Shown here one piece after another: positions 32,437 to 44,912 of a stretch of 64,000 nt of DNA. Source of the stretch: Platerodrilus igneus (taxonomy: Eukaryota; Arthropoda; Insecta; Coleoptera; Lycidae); assembly GCA_036346225.1 (NCBI GenBank), contig JARFIW010000108.1, forward strand, positions 2,480,001-2,544,000, read 5' to 3'. The notes beneath the pieces are model-generated. The model was given only the letters and a program-made list of their open reading frames with translations. It did no database searches and was not told the origin of the DNA. Every line of letters begins with the position of its first letter. Position 1 is the stretch's first letter. A program made the translations under genes and the position numbers.

Positions 32437-33178
32437 TGTTTTTATATTTACGAGTTACTTTTCAGTTTAGTTTGTGTTAAGTTATTTAAAGAATCACTTA
32501 TCTTTACGTATATTGTGTGTAATTATAATATAACGTTGGTTATAATTACATCGGTTTCAGACTTCCGCTAAATAATTACTTCAAGTAATTGCAAGGATAA
32601 AGTGGATAAAATGCTTTTATAATTATACACCTACGTTAATTTGTTTGCACTGAAAGTGTTTAATTATAAACCTTTATAAAAATGTGATGAAAATCGAGTT
32701 TCCAGATTTTTCTGAATAATAATTTCTGTAATAAAATGGTACAAAAAATTGTGTTTTAATTTTACTCTAAAGCTTCAGACTTTACTGAATAAATTGTTTC
32801 ATTTATAAATCGTAATAAATCGTAATGCTTGTGCATAAATGCGTATATCTAATTATTCCTTTGTTGAAATTAAGTTTGCTAAGTAAATTCTTTCAGAAAT
32901 TATAATAAATTGCGATACTAAAATTGTACATAAAATTTTTTTTATTTCTTACTAGCTAATATCAATATTCAGTTGAGAATGATTTGGAAAAGAACTTTGG
33001 TATTTACAAGACCTTGTTTGCCAGTTCCATTATATTTTTTCTCTTTTGTTATTACATTTGGTCAATTTTTGTACTTTGTCTAGTTTTTTGTTCCAGATTA
33101 AGAATAGAAATTCAAGATCACCAGTTCCTCGATTTTGGATTCTTTTAGTGCTCTTCTGGAATTCAACCAACTGCGCCA
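32437..33178 (-). other. E2 leader and primer-binding site
   Basis: About 740 untranslated bases, collinear with E3 (36018-36758). The primer-binding site next to the LTR reads TGGCGCAGTTGGTTGAAT, diverged from the E1 version. No gene. Confidence 0.7.
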
Positions 33179-33720
33179 GATAGGTTTTGGGCCTTTGGGA
33201 GCTTCTTTTTAAAAAGACTTTATTTCCAATTGTACACTATCAAGTGTATTTTAATTTATACAGAAATTACAAAAGATTTCAATAAATGGTTACGTTATGT
33301 TCATTACGTTTAAAAATAAAATAATCAAATTTACTTTCACTAATTAATTAATTTAAACTAATTAAGTAGCCTGAACAACCACCAATGTAAAAGTTGTAAC
33401 GCTCGAGACTGAGGGGCTATCTTGGGCTCTTGAGGGTATTTATGCTATCCCTGCTCTTACATCACTTTGTGGAAAATGCAGTTCTCATATCTGCTATTTT
33501 TTGATACAATACAAAGTATTACATTTCAATTATCTTAATTTTAGTAATTGCTGTCTTATTGTCTACTGTGACCTGCACCTGCAGTGTCATGTTGCGTCTG
33601 GAATACAATGTCTGTTTTCGTTCTCATGTCTGGTTTATGAACTTTCATTTACCTTTTATTATGTCTTTCAATTATACAATATAACAATAATTCTTAAATC
33701 TTGATAATTGCATTTAAATA

Positions 33721-33772
<52 letters not shown>

Positions 33773-33775
33773 ATT
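33179..33775 (-). repeat. E2 5' LTR
   Basis: Full-length except that its outer end has been replaced by a long (TA)n run (33727-33770) leading into unrelated sequence. The promoter motif AGCATAAATACCC lies at about 33434-33446 on the minus strand. Confidence 0.82.
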
Positions 33776-35024
33776 TGCTATGCTCTCTCTAAATTATCAT
33801 GCCCTTTGTTGTGCGCCATATTAATTTGCTATGTACTCTAAATTATTCGCGTTCCATCATTTGGGACGACCATTTTAATATTTACTATGAATAAACAAAA
33901 TTGTAATTATCTCCTCCTCCGGCTGTCTTATTAATATTGTTATCAATTCCCTCCAGAAACTTAACTGGATTTTATCTTGAAGCAACCTTGTCTGCCAATA
34001 GCAAAATTCGATACGTTACCGCCTTACTTAGTTATCAATTTCCTATTCAACTCGTAGCTCCTCCTTGAACTATTTAAATCTTAGGAACTCGGCTAGCATT
34101 TATTTGAAATTATAAAATTCAGTTAATTTCGATTTTGTATAATAAAACCAATATATTATGTACAGCTTTTGTAAATTATTTGAAATACACTTTTCAATTA
34201 GTTAATCTTGTAAATTTCATTTATTAAACATCATATCCTATTTACTCAAAACCCAAAGTTACCAAAAAAAAACCTATTATCCTTATCAACGAAGCGTAGA
34301 ACGTTCTAAACTTGTTATCATATTACTCATTTTATACTTATGCAACTTCTTTTGTTGACTTTTTCACAAGCATATTATATTAAGAAAATTCAATATTCAA
34401 AATAAAAATATATAGAAAAACAAAATATCTCATAACTAAAAAATCTGACCTGGTCTATTTCTTCACATCGACGCTTCCATTTGAATAAAAATTATCTTCC
34501 CCAATTCAGGATTACATTCAAATTATTGCCATTACCCTATGGACTACCATTATTAATTTATACACCCCAATTTATTGTCGTTTCATCTCGGACTTATTAC
34601 TTCTTATCAATGAATTTCCTCAAACTTCGAATTGTATTATTCTTCCCCCAGACTTAGAAAATGTATTACTCTATTTTTCCCAGTACTTCAAAATTGTCGT
34701 TTGTTTCCTCCGGACATTGAATTGTATTACTGTATTTTCACCCCGGACTTCAGAGCCCTATTATTTTTATGTTTTAGTTTAAAATAAATTCACCAAAAAT
34801 GTACTTACGTTTAATCGGCAATTATAGTTTTCATCTTGGCACTTATATCTTTCTCTTTTAAAATTTACGTATTACTTTATTTCATAACGGCGCACTTCGG
34901 CCTTTGTTGAGTTCAAAACTAACTTCGTTATCACGGTGCTTGCTAATATATTATTCAGTTCCCACTCCGTCAGTGGGTATGGTCTAGAACTCGTCGCTTA
35001 TTTCTGACCAATCAAATATGGGTG
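33776..35024 (-). mobile_element. LTR-like segment between E2 and E3, minus strand
   Basis: Not errantivirus sequence. On the minus strand it begins at the E3 env break (35024) with ATTTGATTGGTCAG, a CCAAT-type box, and a leader with GTAAGTA (TACTTAC at 34802-34808). It continues with a tandem patch at 34600-34760 of about 38-bp units (GACTT-GAATTGTATTACT). The layout matches 21100-22302 and 61640-62410. It probably represents another gypsy LTR whose U3 was lost at the junction with E3. Direct evidence is only the motif order. Confidence 0.4.
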
Positions 35025-35640
35025 CTACTTCTTTGCATTTTCATTGGTGAAGCCATACCTAAATTCATTTAGAGAAAGGAATTTGGTTTTAGGGATAATT
35101 ACTTGATACTTGCTAGAAACTTTCATGGGAAAAGCAAATAAATGATAATAATTATAAGTGTCAATCTCTACAATGGGGATTTCTATTAAAAACGTAATTT
35201 CATAATAACCTTTTACTATGGCTATTTTTTCAAATATAAGTATGATAGATTCTGTTACTTCAAAGGGTAGTTTGCTGTTAGTTATAAGTGATCTAATTTT
35301 TAACAATTTATTTAATAAATCAATTGGTTCTATAATACTAGCGTGTAATGTGTTTAGTTTAGCAAATGTTATAGCGTTTTCTAATGTGGCTAAAATTTGT
35401 TGAATTACAGTAAAGGTTGATATCATTTGATTGAATATTGTGTTAAATCTTATTAAATCTCGCATTCATAGCATTGTCGTTTGCATGTTACTTTCAAGGG
35501 TTAATATTCTATTCGTTATACTGTCTTGGTTCTTTAATAGCTTTCTTAATGTATCATTAAATTTTATTATGGTTGATTGAGTTAAAGATATTTGATTTCT
35601 AACAATGATGTTTACGTCATTCTGGTTTTCAATTTTTACT
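35025..35640 (-). pseudogene. Errantivirus-type env fragment (E3)
   Basis: 146-codon frame (35465-35025) matching E2 env, preceded by a stop and the upstream 81-codon frame (35711-35466) that spans the gag-env junction. A 9-base in-frame deletion relative to E2 removes three residues. The Cys-rich part and membrane anchor are lost. Confidence 0.78.
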
Positions 35641-36017
35641 TTAGTCAAAATTAAACTTTGTACGTCCTGACATTTCATACCAAATTGATTGGGTGATTGA
35701 TTAGTTTCCATTCGTAAATTTATTAAATCTTAAACAAGACATTTGATATTACGTTGATCGCCAAAATATGTTATCAATATACGTTTAAAGTCGTCCCATT
35801 CCACGAGGTCATCGCGGCTCGCAATCATGATTAATGCTCTGCCGGTCAATTTGCTAATTATCAAGCGTAAAAGTAAAACGTTGCGTTTGCTGTCGCCTGG
35901 TTTATAGAACGATTTTAAAAATATCTCACAAGCGGTAATAAAGATACCTTATATTGCTTAATTTCCGTCGTATAGAGGGATTGTAGCGAGATAAAGTTTC
36001 ATATTGTCTGAATTCAT
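35640..36017 (-). pseudogene. Errantivirus-type gag N-terminal part (E3)
   Basis: Same gag segment as E2, with stops at the same two early positions and the shared TAA before the MET-N segment (35711). Contains LLLRLIISKLTGRAL and EWDDFKRIL. Confidence 0.72.
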
Positions 36018-36758
36018 TGTTTTTATATTTACGAGTTACTTTTCAGTTTAGTTTGTGTTAAGTTATTTAAAGAATCACTTATCTTTACGTATATTGTGTG
36101 TATATAATATAATGTTGGTTATAATTACATCGGTTTCAGACTTTCGCTAAATAATTACTTCATTAGGTGTTGCAAAGATAAAGTGGATAAAATGTTTTTA
36201 TAATTATACACCTACGTTAATTTGTTTGCACTGAAAGTGTTTAATTATAAACCTTTATAAAAATGTGATGAAAATCGAGTTTCCAGATTTTTCTGAATAA
36301 TAATTTCTGTAATAAAATGGTACAAAGAATTGTGTTTTAATTATACTCTAAAGCTTCAGACTTTACTGAATAAATTGTTTCATTTATAAATCGTATTAAA
36401 TCGTAATGCTTGTGCATAAATGCGTATATCTAATTATTCCTTGGTTGAAATTAAGTTTGCTGAGTAAATTTTTTCAGAAATAATAATAAATTGCAATACT
36501 AAAATTGTACATAAAAATTTTTTTATTTCTTACTAGCTAATATCAATATTCAGTTGACAATGATTTGGAAAAGAACTTTGGTATTTACAAGAGTTTATTT
36601 GCCAGTTCCATTATATTCTTTCTTCTTTGTTATTAGACTTGGTCAATTTTTGTACTTAGTTTAGTTTTTTGTTCCAGATTAAGAATAGAAATTCAAGATC
36701 ACTAGTTCTTCGATTTTGGATTCTTCTAGTGCTCTTCTGGAAATCGACCAACTGCGCC
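36018..36758 (-). other. E3 leader and primer-binding site
   Basis: Collinear with the E2 leader; no gene. The primer-binding region reads TGGCGCAGTTGGTCGATT. Confidence 0.7.
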
Positions 36759-37331
36759 AGATAGGTTTTGGGCCTTTGGGAGCTTTTTTTAAAAAAGACT
36801 TTATTTCCAATTGTACACTATCAAGTGTATTTTAATTTATACAGAAATTACAAATGATTTCAACAAATGATTACGTTATGTTCATTACGTTTAAAAATAA
36901 AATCAAATTTACTTTGACTAATTAATTCATTTAAACTAAATTGAGTAGCCTGAACAACCACTAATGTAAAAGTTGCAAAGCTCGAGACTGAAGGATCTTG
37001 GGCTCTTGAGGGTATTTATGCTATCCCTGCTCTTACATCACTTTGTGGAAAATGCAGATCTCATATCTGCTATTTCTTGATACAATACAAAGTATTACAT
37101 GTTAATTATCTAATTCTAATAATTGCTGTCTTATTGTCTACTGTGACCTGCATCTGAAGTGTCATGTTGCGTCTGGAATACAATGTCTGTTTCCGTTCTC
37201 ATGTCTGGTTTATGAACTTTCATTTACCTTTTATTGTGTCTTTTAATTATACAATGTAACAATAATTCTTAAATCTTAATAATTGCATTTAAATATACAT
37301 ATATATATATAGATTTGGTGTATATGTAGCT
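36759..37331 (-). repeat. E3 5' LTR
   Basis: 573 bases, ends AGCTACATAT (minus, 37331) and CCTATCT. Outside it is a G-rich run (37347-37363). Confidence 0.85.
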
Positions 37332-37399
37332 CGCTGTCAGAAATGTGGGGAGGGGGGGAGGTAAGAAGAGATCACACAGTAATAAATAATTTTGTCTGA

Positions 37400-38908
37400 C
37401 ATTGGAAAAGCAATTCAAGTATAGTGAATGAAAATTAACTTAAAATTGTTGGTTATTTTGCAAAGAGAAAAGCCAATGACCAGATTTCAGGATTCTGAAT
37501 TAGAGTGAAGGAGGCTTGAGCCAATTCGGGCCCACTGTGCTACCTTCTATACAGTACTATAATAATTGCTCAAGCCATCCTAGACTTGAGATAAACTTGA
37601 GGATATCACCCCTATATGTCCTGCAAATTCTGGCCAACTCGAGCCTGAACTTCCCCAGCATGGATCCTAAAGCGAGCGCTGGGTAGTCACATAGAATATG
37701 TTCACACCAGTCTCGACATTTATGGCAGGATGGTTCTTGTACCAAACTCATAGTCATTACTCCTACAAGGAGGCCCAACTTCTGACGCGACAGAATTTAA
37801 CCAGTTGTGCGAATGGTACTCCAATGGTTTCTTGGGCCTGACGGAATTTTTCTATGTTAACCCACATTTTCAATGTCCGAGGTGGGTTTCTTTTTAATCA
37901 GATTGCTGATCAGAGTAGGTGCTAAGGCACGGTCGGCTCCGGTTCCACGGGGTTTTGGCCGAGCCTTGTTTTGCTAGTAAATCTGCCTGAACATGGGTTT
38001 CCAGCGTGCATCTTCCAGGTTAGTTCAAGGGTATTTGTATTTTTAGAAGCTACTCCGGGGCTTTAATGCACTCATATATGATTCTGGAGGTAATTTTCTG
38101 ATTAGAGATTGCAAGTAGTACTGCTCTGCTATCACTATTTGTTCTGATGGATTTGTTTCGGATATTTCTTTCTTAATGATGTTTGCGCCCTCAGGTTATT
38201 GCAATCACTTCTGCTTGAAAAACAGTTGCTAGCGTGGCGAGTGCCAAGTATTGGTTGAGGTCCAAGTCAGAGCAAAAAATACAGCACTCGTACCCTCCGT
38301 TTTGGAGCCATCTGTAAATATGGATATCACTGCTAGGGCTTCATTAGTATGTTCTGTACGAACGTTAAAGTGCTTTTCTATTAACAATATTGGTGGCATA
38401 GAGTTCCGTACTTCCTGCACAAGGGGTATTTTTCTAGACTCTTCTGTAAGAATAGCTTGGTGTCTCCACCCAGTCCCTTTTTTATTCCATACCCCTTTTA
38501 GTTGCAGTTTTAGAGCTGCCCTGAATGCTACTTCCTCCACACAGAGTTCTATTGGGATGAAACCAAAATTACTTCTAATGCTGCAGAGAGAAAAAAATCC
38601 AACACCCGTACCCTCCTTCGTTTTGGAGCCATCTGTAAATATGGATATCTCTGCTATGACTTCATAAGTAGGTTCTGTACAAACACTAAAGTGCCTTTCT
38701 ATTACTAGTATTGGTGGCATAGAGTTCTATACTTCCTGCACAAGAGTATTTTTTAGACGCTTCTGTAAGAATAGCTTGGTGTCTGCACCCAGCACCATTT
38801 TTATTCCATACCTCTTTAGTTTTAGTCTTAGAGCTGAACTGAGTGCTACTTCCTCTACATAGAGTTCTAGTGAGATGAGCCCAGAATTACTTCTCATGCT
38901 GCAGTGAG
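37400..38908 (-). pseudogene. LINE RNase H domain with internal duplication
   Basis: C-terminal end of an I/LOA-like LINE on the minus strand. The RNase H start motif IFTDGSKT occurs twice (about 38630 and 38320), because about 318 bases are duplicated in tandem. 37778-37557 gives the end of the domain with CHKCRDWCEHILCDYPAL, the Cys/His cluster usually following RNase H in such LINEs, and then GW-rich tail residues. RNase H removes RNA from the cDNA hybrid. Between 37800 and 38220 the match is weak. The duplication makes the product non-functional. Confidence 0.78.
38273..38908 (-). repeat. Tandem duplication, 318-bp unit x 2
   Basis: Unit 1 is about 38273-38590 and unit 2 about 38591-38908, both ending in CTGCAG(A/T)GAG. 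Many substitutions between units. Confidence 0.85.
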
Positions 38909-38962
38909 GGTGTAACTCATGGCTTTCACCCTCACTGCAGCAATAGAAGTAATTCTGTTCTC
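38889..38962. repeat. Palindrome, 31-bp arms
   Basis: CAGAATTACTTCT...GCAGTGAGGGTG is answered by its reverse complement after a 14-base loop (TAACTCATGGCTTT). It marks the turn from minus-strand RNase H to plus-strand LINE sequence. Confidence 0.88.
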
Positions 38963-39079
38963 ATCCCACGCATAGGTCGTCCTGTGACGTCTGAAAGTAC
39001 CAAACCTTTAGGTAAATATTACTCAATGGTGCATCTTCCACATAGACACTAGGGATCAACTTCAAGGGAGGTTTGTTGT

Positions 39080-39790
39080 TATGGCATTGAGGAGGATGTT
39101 AGGAAAACTATGGATAGTGAGGGGGAAGCTGTTCTATAAATTCACCTTAGGATCTATGGTCAAAAATCTACGGCAGTCCCTGCTCAGGAAACGCAGCAAC
39201 CTGAAATTAGCCCAGGTAAGCAACAAGAACCAATAGCCTTGGTGGAGGTACGCCAGCCAACAACCTCTATACTAGAACCAACATCAACTCCACCTCACTC
39301 TAGAGGCGGTGGGTTTGGAGTACTCTGAACGCCCACTTTACGAGTGATTGGCTGCGTAGTGTATAAACGCATGGCTGGACGAATCCAGATGATGCCGCCC
39401 AAGCCCAATGGCGGATATAACTATCAAGCTACTGCATGCAGATATCTTGACAGACATTGCTCTAATACAGGAACTATGGGGTGATGAACTCAAAGGTTGC
39501 GGGATTATCCAGTCTAAAAAGAAATATATACGTTCATAACAAACACGATAAGCTTAGGGCATGTATTTTTGTACCAAGTCATATACAAGCCTTAACCATG
39601 AATTCTTTCATTTGGATGACAATCACTTACGTCCCAAGGGAAGTAAGTAAAAATGTACGTCCAGCTTCACAGCCATCATAGTAAATGTAACTTACGGAAG
39701 GTCGTCTCAGTGACGTAAGTGTCACTTTCGGCTAAAATAGGAAAAATAAATTAATAGTGCATCAATCCAATACAACGTCGGGATTGGATT
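39080..39790 (+). pseudogene. LINE endonuclease N-terminal region
   Basis: Plus-strand APE-type endonuclease start. After a Pro/Gln-rich linker (39170-39310), 39410-39680 shows DIALIQE, containing the catalytic Glu of the ALIQE/LLIQEPW motif (about 39455-39475), and LRACIFVPSHIQALTM, which matches the (R)ACI strand of I/LOA-like endonucleases. Breaks occur near 39480. It faces the RNase H fragment across the palindrome; both are probably from one LINE family in opposite orientations. Ends near 39790. Confidence 0.65.
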
Positions 39791-41021
39791 AGTGGTAAAT
39801 TTAGCATACTGGTTGCTTTAAGAGAGACCTTATTGGTAGTAATTATTACCTGTGATCTTTGTAGCAGCATTTCAGCAGATTAAGGAGTCTTGATATATTT
39901 TCGTGACTAATTAGACTTGTATTCGACCCAATAAAGAAGTAACAATATTATATTTGTCAAATTCAATTTTTAAATACAACTTTTTATAAACAACTTTTGA
40001 CGCAAAATCGATTTTCATTTGCAACCTTTAGATATTCATGAAATAAAACCAACGACGAAGGGTGTTGTATGAAGTATAAACAAGAGGCGATAGCGCGTGA
40101 GCGTCTATATCGTTAAGATAACTCTAATCCGATAACCAATTGGCTGTCCCCCAGATAAACAACACCCCTAGTAGGGGATGCGATATGACAAACCGTGACA
40201 ATTTCTGCCACTTGCTGATAAGAACAGATTCGTCTTAGAGGAAATGTGGGGAAGCTTTGCGTTCTATTGTTGGGTGTTTCGGCAGCTTACATTTGCTTTG
40301 AAAGGATCTGATGTGTATCAAAATTAATACTATTGAAAATAAAGAGTGGGGGGTTGATATACAAATTAGATTAGATTTATAGAAATAAATTAAAAAATTG
40401 AATTAATCAAAGACGCTTCACTCTAATACCTAGAAAATTATTTTCCGTAGTTTTAGGGCAGATGTAGTTGAACAGACGCTTTGTTAACTAATAGCTCTTA
40501 AAACAAAAAATGTGATAGGAGCGCGAAAAATGATATAATTCTCGTTCAAGTAGAGCTATACAGTAGAGTCTGGCAAAGCGCATAAGGTCCAATATAATAG
40601 AAAAAGACACTTTTACTTACAGTATTTTTACTGACAATACTTTCTCATAGGTACAAACAAAGAACCATTCGACTCTTCAACACAGTCTGAACAAGTTTAG
40701 AAAAGTACAGCGTTAGTTGCAACAATACACGTTCTTTTTCGCATTAGTTTTGTAAAAGCAGGGTTACTTATGTTTTATATAATTATAAATTATTACATTA
40801 TTACATTATAAATGGTAGTAATAAAATTAAAAATCGAGAAAAACCTATAATTAATAAGTAACTGAATAACAACGATGAAATAATAATAATTATTATTATT
40901 GTAAAAATTAAAAGGTTATTACCGCAATCTATAAATAGCACCGGGTGTTGGACAGATTTGAAATTCTTTCGGTTTATTGTATAGCAAATCCTTCATTAGA
41001 ATTTTTTGGAGGTTCAGTGAC
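39791..41021. other. No recognised gene
   Basis: AT-rich. A run of ATAATAATAATTATTATTATT at 40880-40900 is palindromic. Nothing else supported. Confidence 0.35.
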
Positions 41022-42585
41022 CATATACCATATACCATATATATATACCATATACCATATACATATACCTATATATATATACCATATACCATATACATAT
41101 ACATATAATATACCATATACCATATACCATATACATATACCATATATATACCATATATATATACATATACCATATACCTATATACCATTATATATATATA
41201 CCATAATATATATATACTATATATATATAATATATACCATATATATATTATATATACATATACATATATATACCATATATATATATTATATAATATATCC
41301 ATATAATTATACCATATAATTATATATATATATATACATATAATATAACCTATATACATATACCATATACCATATACATATATATATATACATATACCAT
41401 ATACCATATACCATATACCATATACCTATATAACATATACCATATAATATACATATATATACCATATACCATATACCATATACCATATAACCATATAACC
41501 ATATACCATATATATACCATATATATACCATATAATATAATACATATACCATATACCATTATATACCATATACCATATACATATACCATATATACCATAT
41601 ACATATACCATATACCATATACCATATACCATTATATACCATATATATACCATATACCATATAATATACCATATACCATATACCATATATATACCATATA
41701 CCTATATATATATACCATATACCTTATATACCATATACCATATATATATATATACCATATACCATATACATTATACATATACCATATACCATATACATAT
41801 ACCATATAATATATATATATACCATATATAACATATACCATATACCATATACCATATAATATAATATACCATATACCATATATACCATATATACCATATA
41901 CTATATACCATATATCCATATATATACCTATATACCATTAATATACCATATATACCATATACATATACCATTATATAACCATATACATATACCATATATA
42001 TATACCATATAATTCATATACCATATACATATACCATTATATACCATTATATATACCATATATATATATACCATATAATATATACCATATAATATACCAT
42101 ATACATATATTAATATACCTATACTATATACCATATACCATATACCATATACATATACCATTATATACCATATACCATATACCATATACCATATACATAT
42201 ACCATATACATATACCATATACCATATACCATATACCATTATATACCATATAATATACCATATACCTATACATATACCATATACTATATACATATACCAT
42301 ATACCATATACCATATATATATACCATTATACCATAATACCATATACATATACCATATAATATACACATATACCATTAATATACCATATATATACCATAT
42401 ACCTATATAACCATATACCATATACCATATACCATATATATACCATATACCATATACCATATATACCATATACCATATATATACCATATACCATATAATA
42501 TACCATATACCATATACCATATAATATACCATATACCATATAATACCATATACCTATATACCATATGCCATATACCATATACCAC
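41022..42585. repeat. CCATATA/TATACCA satellite, about 1.57 kb
   Basis: Almost the whole segment is built from CCATATA (7 bp) mixed with TA, ATA and CATATA units, with no fixed higher-order period visible by eye. It has strong strand asymmetry: nearly all C on the plus strand and G on the minus, with scarcely any G on plus. Many long open frames on the minus strand (Tyr/Ile/Met/Val/Gly only) are artefacts of the repeat. Confidence 0.95.
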
Positions 42586-44178
42586 AGTTTTGTAAATCAA
42601 TGCTACGAAATTCTGTAACTTGTTTACATTAAATTGATTTCTGAAAACAATTTTTCATAATCTTATTCACTCTTTGCTATAAATAACTTCTATTTAAAAC
42701 GTCTTAAAATTCCTAACAAATCATAAAAGTTATTGATGAACAAGCTCGATTTCGTTCCACTCGAAATTAGAGCTATTCTATAAAATTGTATCAAATATTT
42801 GCTCTATAATTTTTTTGCCATATAAAATCAAACAGCTGCTTATCAACTTCACGTTACAAAGCCGCTAGAAATAAATTCTAACACCTGCAGTGAATACGTT
42901 TCAACCACAGCTGCACATAAATTGATGGCTTTCTTTTAAAGAATAGGACTGCTTAACCATCTGCCTAGTAAATGAACACATATTATAGGTTTGTTATCTA
43001 TACCAAGTTTTTACTTCTGTCAAGCAGTAGGTTTTGTCTTGCAGCTGTGCAAATGTTCAAAATAATAAGCTTGTTCCTTTTTGTTAACAATTCTTGGGAG
43101 TCGTTATCTATTGTTTGCAAGCTGTTACAGCTGGTATTTTTGCAGCTGCTGTCTGAGAATTCTTCACGCTTGATCTTTCGGTGATATTTTTGAAAGCTAA
43201 ACACCTTTCCCCTAAGTGGTTGTTTCTTTATAAATACAAACCGTGCTTTAAAAACGGTACATTCAATACAGCATTCTTGTAGTAAAAACATGGTGTTGTG
43301 AATCGCGAGGTTTAAATGCTTTCTGTGATAGTATAAGTTAAGTTGGTGGTTCCAGCACCCAGCCGTAAACAAATGCAACCGCATTTCCTCATCCTAACCA
43401 AAAAGAAGCCGATACCTCACAATATGAACGATACCTTATTTTTAAGCTTGCGTTAGAGAACGTTCCACTGTTTACTTTTCTATGTAAATTAATGTTAACG
43501 TCAACAAGTTACTAGCTACTATTTGACTAAACTGTTTAAAAGTTAATATTACGTTATTTCTTAAATTTTACTAGGTCCACTCGCCAAAGCAGATGTTACT
43601 GTATTATTTTTTGTACATATTTAAGGCCGAATATGTTGTAAGTATTCTTGTATTTACATAAGATTTTATTCTTAATATTTTAAAATGTTTAGGTTTATAC
43701 TGTACTGTATGTAAATTGCCACTTTGTGTACATCACGTTATACCAAAATATTACGTTAATGTGTTTTTGATTTTTGTAGATAGCCTTGCGGGACTATATG
43801 TTGGTAATATAGTTTTTTTACTGAGGTTTCCAATTTGTTATTTCTGTATCACCCACCCCACTCTACTACGTTTTTGAGCTAGCCCAAAATCTAATAATTT
43901 TGGATTTCGATTCTACCATTCTGTCTCTGTTTTGTTGCGGCACTAGGTGTAGGCGATTTTCTTTACTTACTTTACTGCTTTTTTTGTCTGCACGGAATGA
44001 CGTAACAGTAGTCTAAATTAGAAATATCTGTCTGTTTTGGTTGATATTAAAAAAAAAAAATTTTCAAACCCTGACTTTAGATTTGTTTTGTCTTGTTTAG
44101 AGAAATTAATAATAAAGTTAATTGTATAGGTCGCGTTTAAGAAAAAGGCTGATAGGGTTGTAGCTTTTCCAACATTTT
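42586..44178. other. No recognised gene
   Basis: Contains a 128-codon minus-strand open frame (43384-42998), Cys/Lys-rich at the middle and ending in NICTAARQNLLLDRSKNLV. I do not recognise it; it has no splice context I can confirm. The last 150 bases before 44179 may be the leader of the BEL/Pao gag that follows. Confidence 0.3.
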
Positions 44179-44912
44179 ATGGTGACTAATGCAACTAACG
44201 CAATTAAGAAAAGACCCGTTCTGGTGCGTGCTCAGATCACCAGATTGGCAGCTGAGACAAAAATGAATTATGAGGGAGCGGCGCCAGATTTAGAACGCCA
44301 ACAGGAGTTTCTAGAGTTGGTCAACAAAACCGACACCTCTCTTCAAACTCATGATGAGAAAATACTGCACCAGATGGTAGAGGACGAAGTCTATGAAAAA
44401 GTGTACTCTGATATATCTGAGTATGAAATCGAAGTCATTCGAGTTAAAAGAATGTTAGAAAAGGCCTTCGACAAACACCTCCCTCGCCCCCGATTGCCAG
44501 CTAGCAACCGGAATCGGAAGTCAGAAGCGGTACAAACCACCTAAAATCGAAATCAAAATATTTCACGATGAGATTAAAGAATGGATTCGATTTTGGGCTC
44601 AGTTTTCTAAGATTCTTGCTGACGATGATTTGAGTAAAATTGAGAAATTCCAATATCTTGTGCAAAATATGACAAAAAGCTCCAGAGCCAAAGAAATTGT
44701 CAACATTTACCCACAGTATAAAGAGAATTATAAAAAGGAAATCGAAGCGTTGCGACGCAGTTTTGAGAGGGAATCATTACTGGTGCAAGTTTATGTAAAA
44801 CTGTTGTTCAAGATTATTATTAAGATATCTAGTGAGAAAGAAAAAGTAATATTAACTGATATTTACGATAAACTTGAATTACACCTGCGAGCGTTAGGTT
44901 CTCTTAAAGTTA
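44179..44912 (+). pseudogene. BEL/Pao gag, 5' part (second BEL element)
   Basis: ATG at 44179 opens a 121-codon acidic helical segment. A frameshift near 44515 leads to PKIEIKIFHDEIKEWIRFW, the PKIxIxxFxG(D/E)xxxWxxFW motif of BEL/Pao gag. 44630-44912 continues with KFQYLVQNM, the SRAKEIV helix and IYDKLELHLRALGSL. The match breaks off at about 44912, where the R2-like LINE begins, and resumes at 50239. In frame: the codons on both sides belong to one register. Confidence 0.85.

Larger units (their letters stand above)
30208..33775 (-). mobile_element. Errantivirus-type pol-less element E2 (both LTRs)
   Basis: The most complete copy, about 3.6 kb. Minus-strand order is 5' LTR (33775-33179), primer-binding site, leader, gag start, gag-env junction, env with membrane anchor, polypurine tract, 3' LTR. 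A full errantivirus is typically 6.5-8 kb; the missing length corresponds to the rest of gag plus all of pol. The same junction is present in E1 and E3, so the deletion predates the spread of these copies, or of the segment carrying them. Confidence 0.85.
35025..37331 (-). mobile_element. Errantivirus-type pol-less element E3 (3' part missing)
   Basis: Minus strand: 5' LTR (37331-36759), primer-binding site, leader, gag start (36015-36017), gag-env junction, and env down to 35025, where it is cut off. Near-identical to E2 over the shared part but with private indels (for example 9 bases missing near 35204), so it is an independent copy or an older segmental duplicate. Confidence 0.83.

Noticed and set aside
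36759..37331. E3 and E2 as one element with LTRs at 30208 and 36759
   Set aside because: An LTR at 33179 and a second complete leader-gag-env set lie between, so these are separate copies.
41069..42600. Many long minus-strand open frames rich in Tyr, Ile, Met, Val, Gly
   Set aside because: They are translations of the CCATATA satellite, which happens to lack stop codons; not genes.
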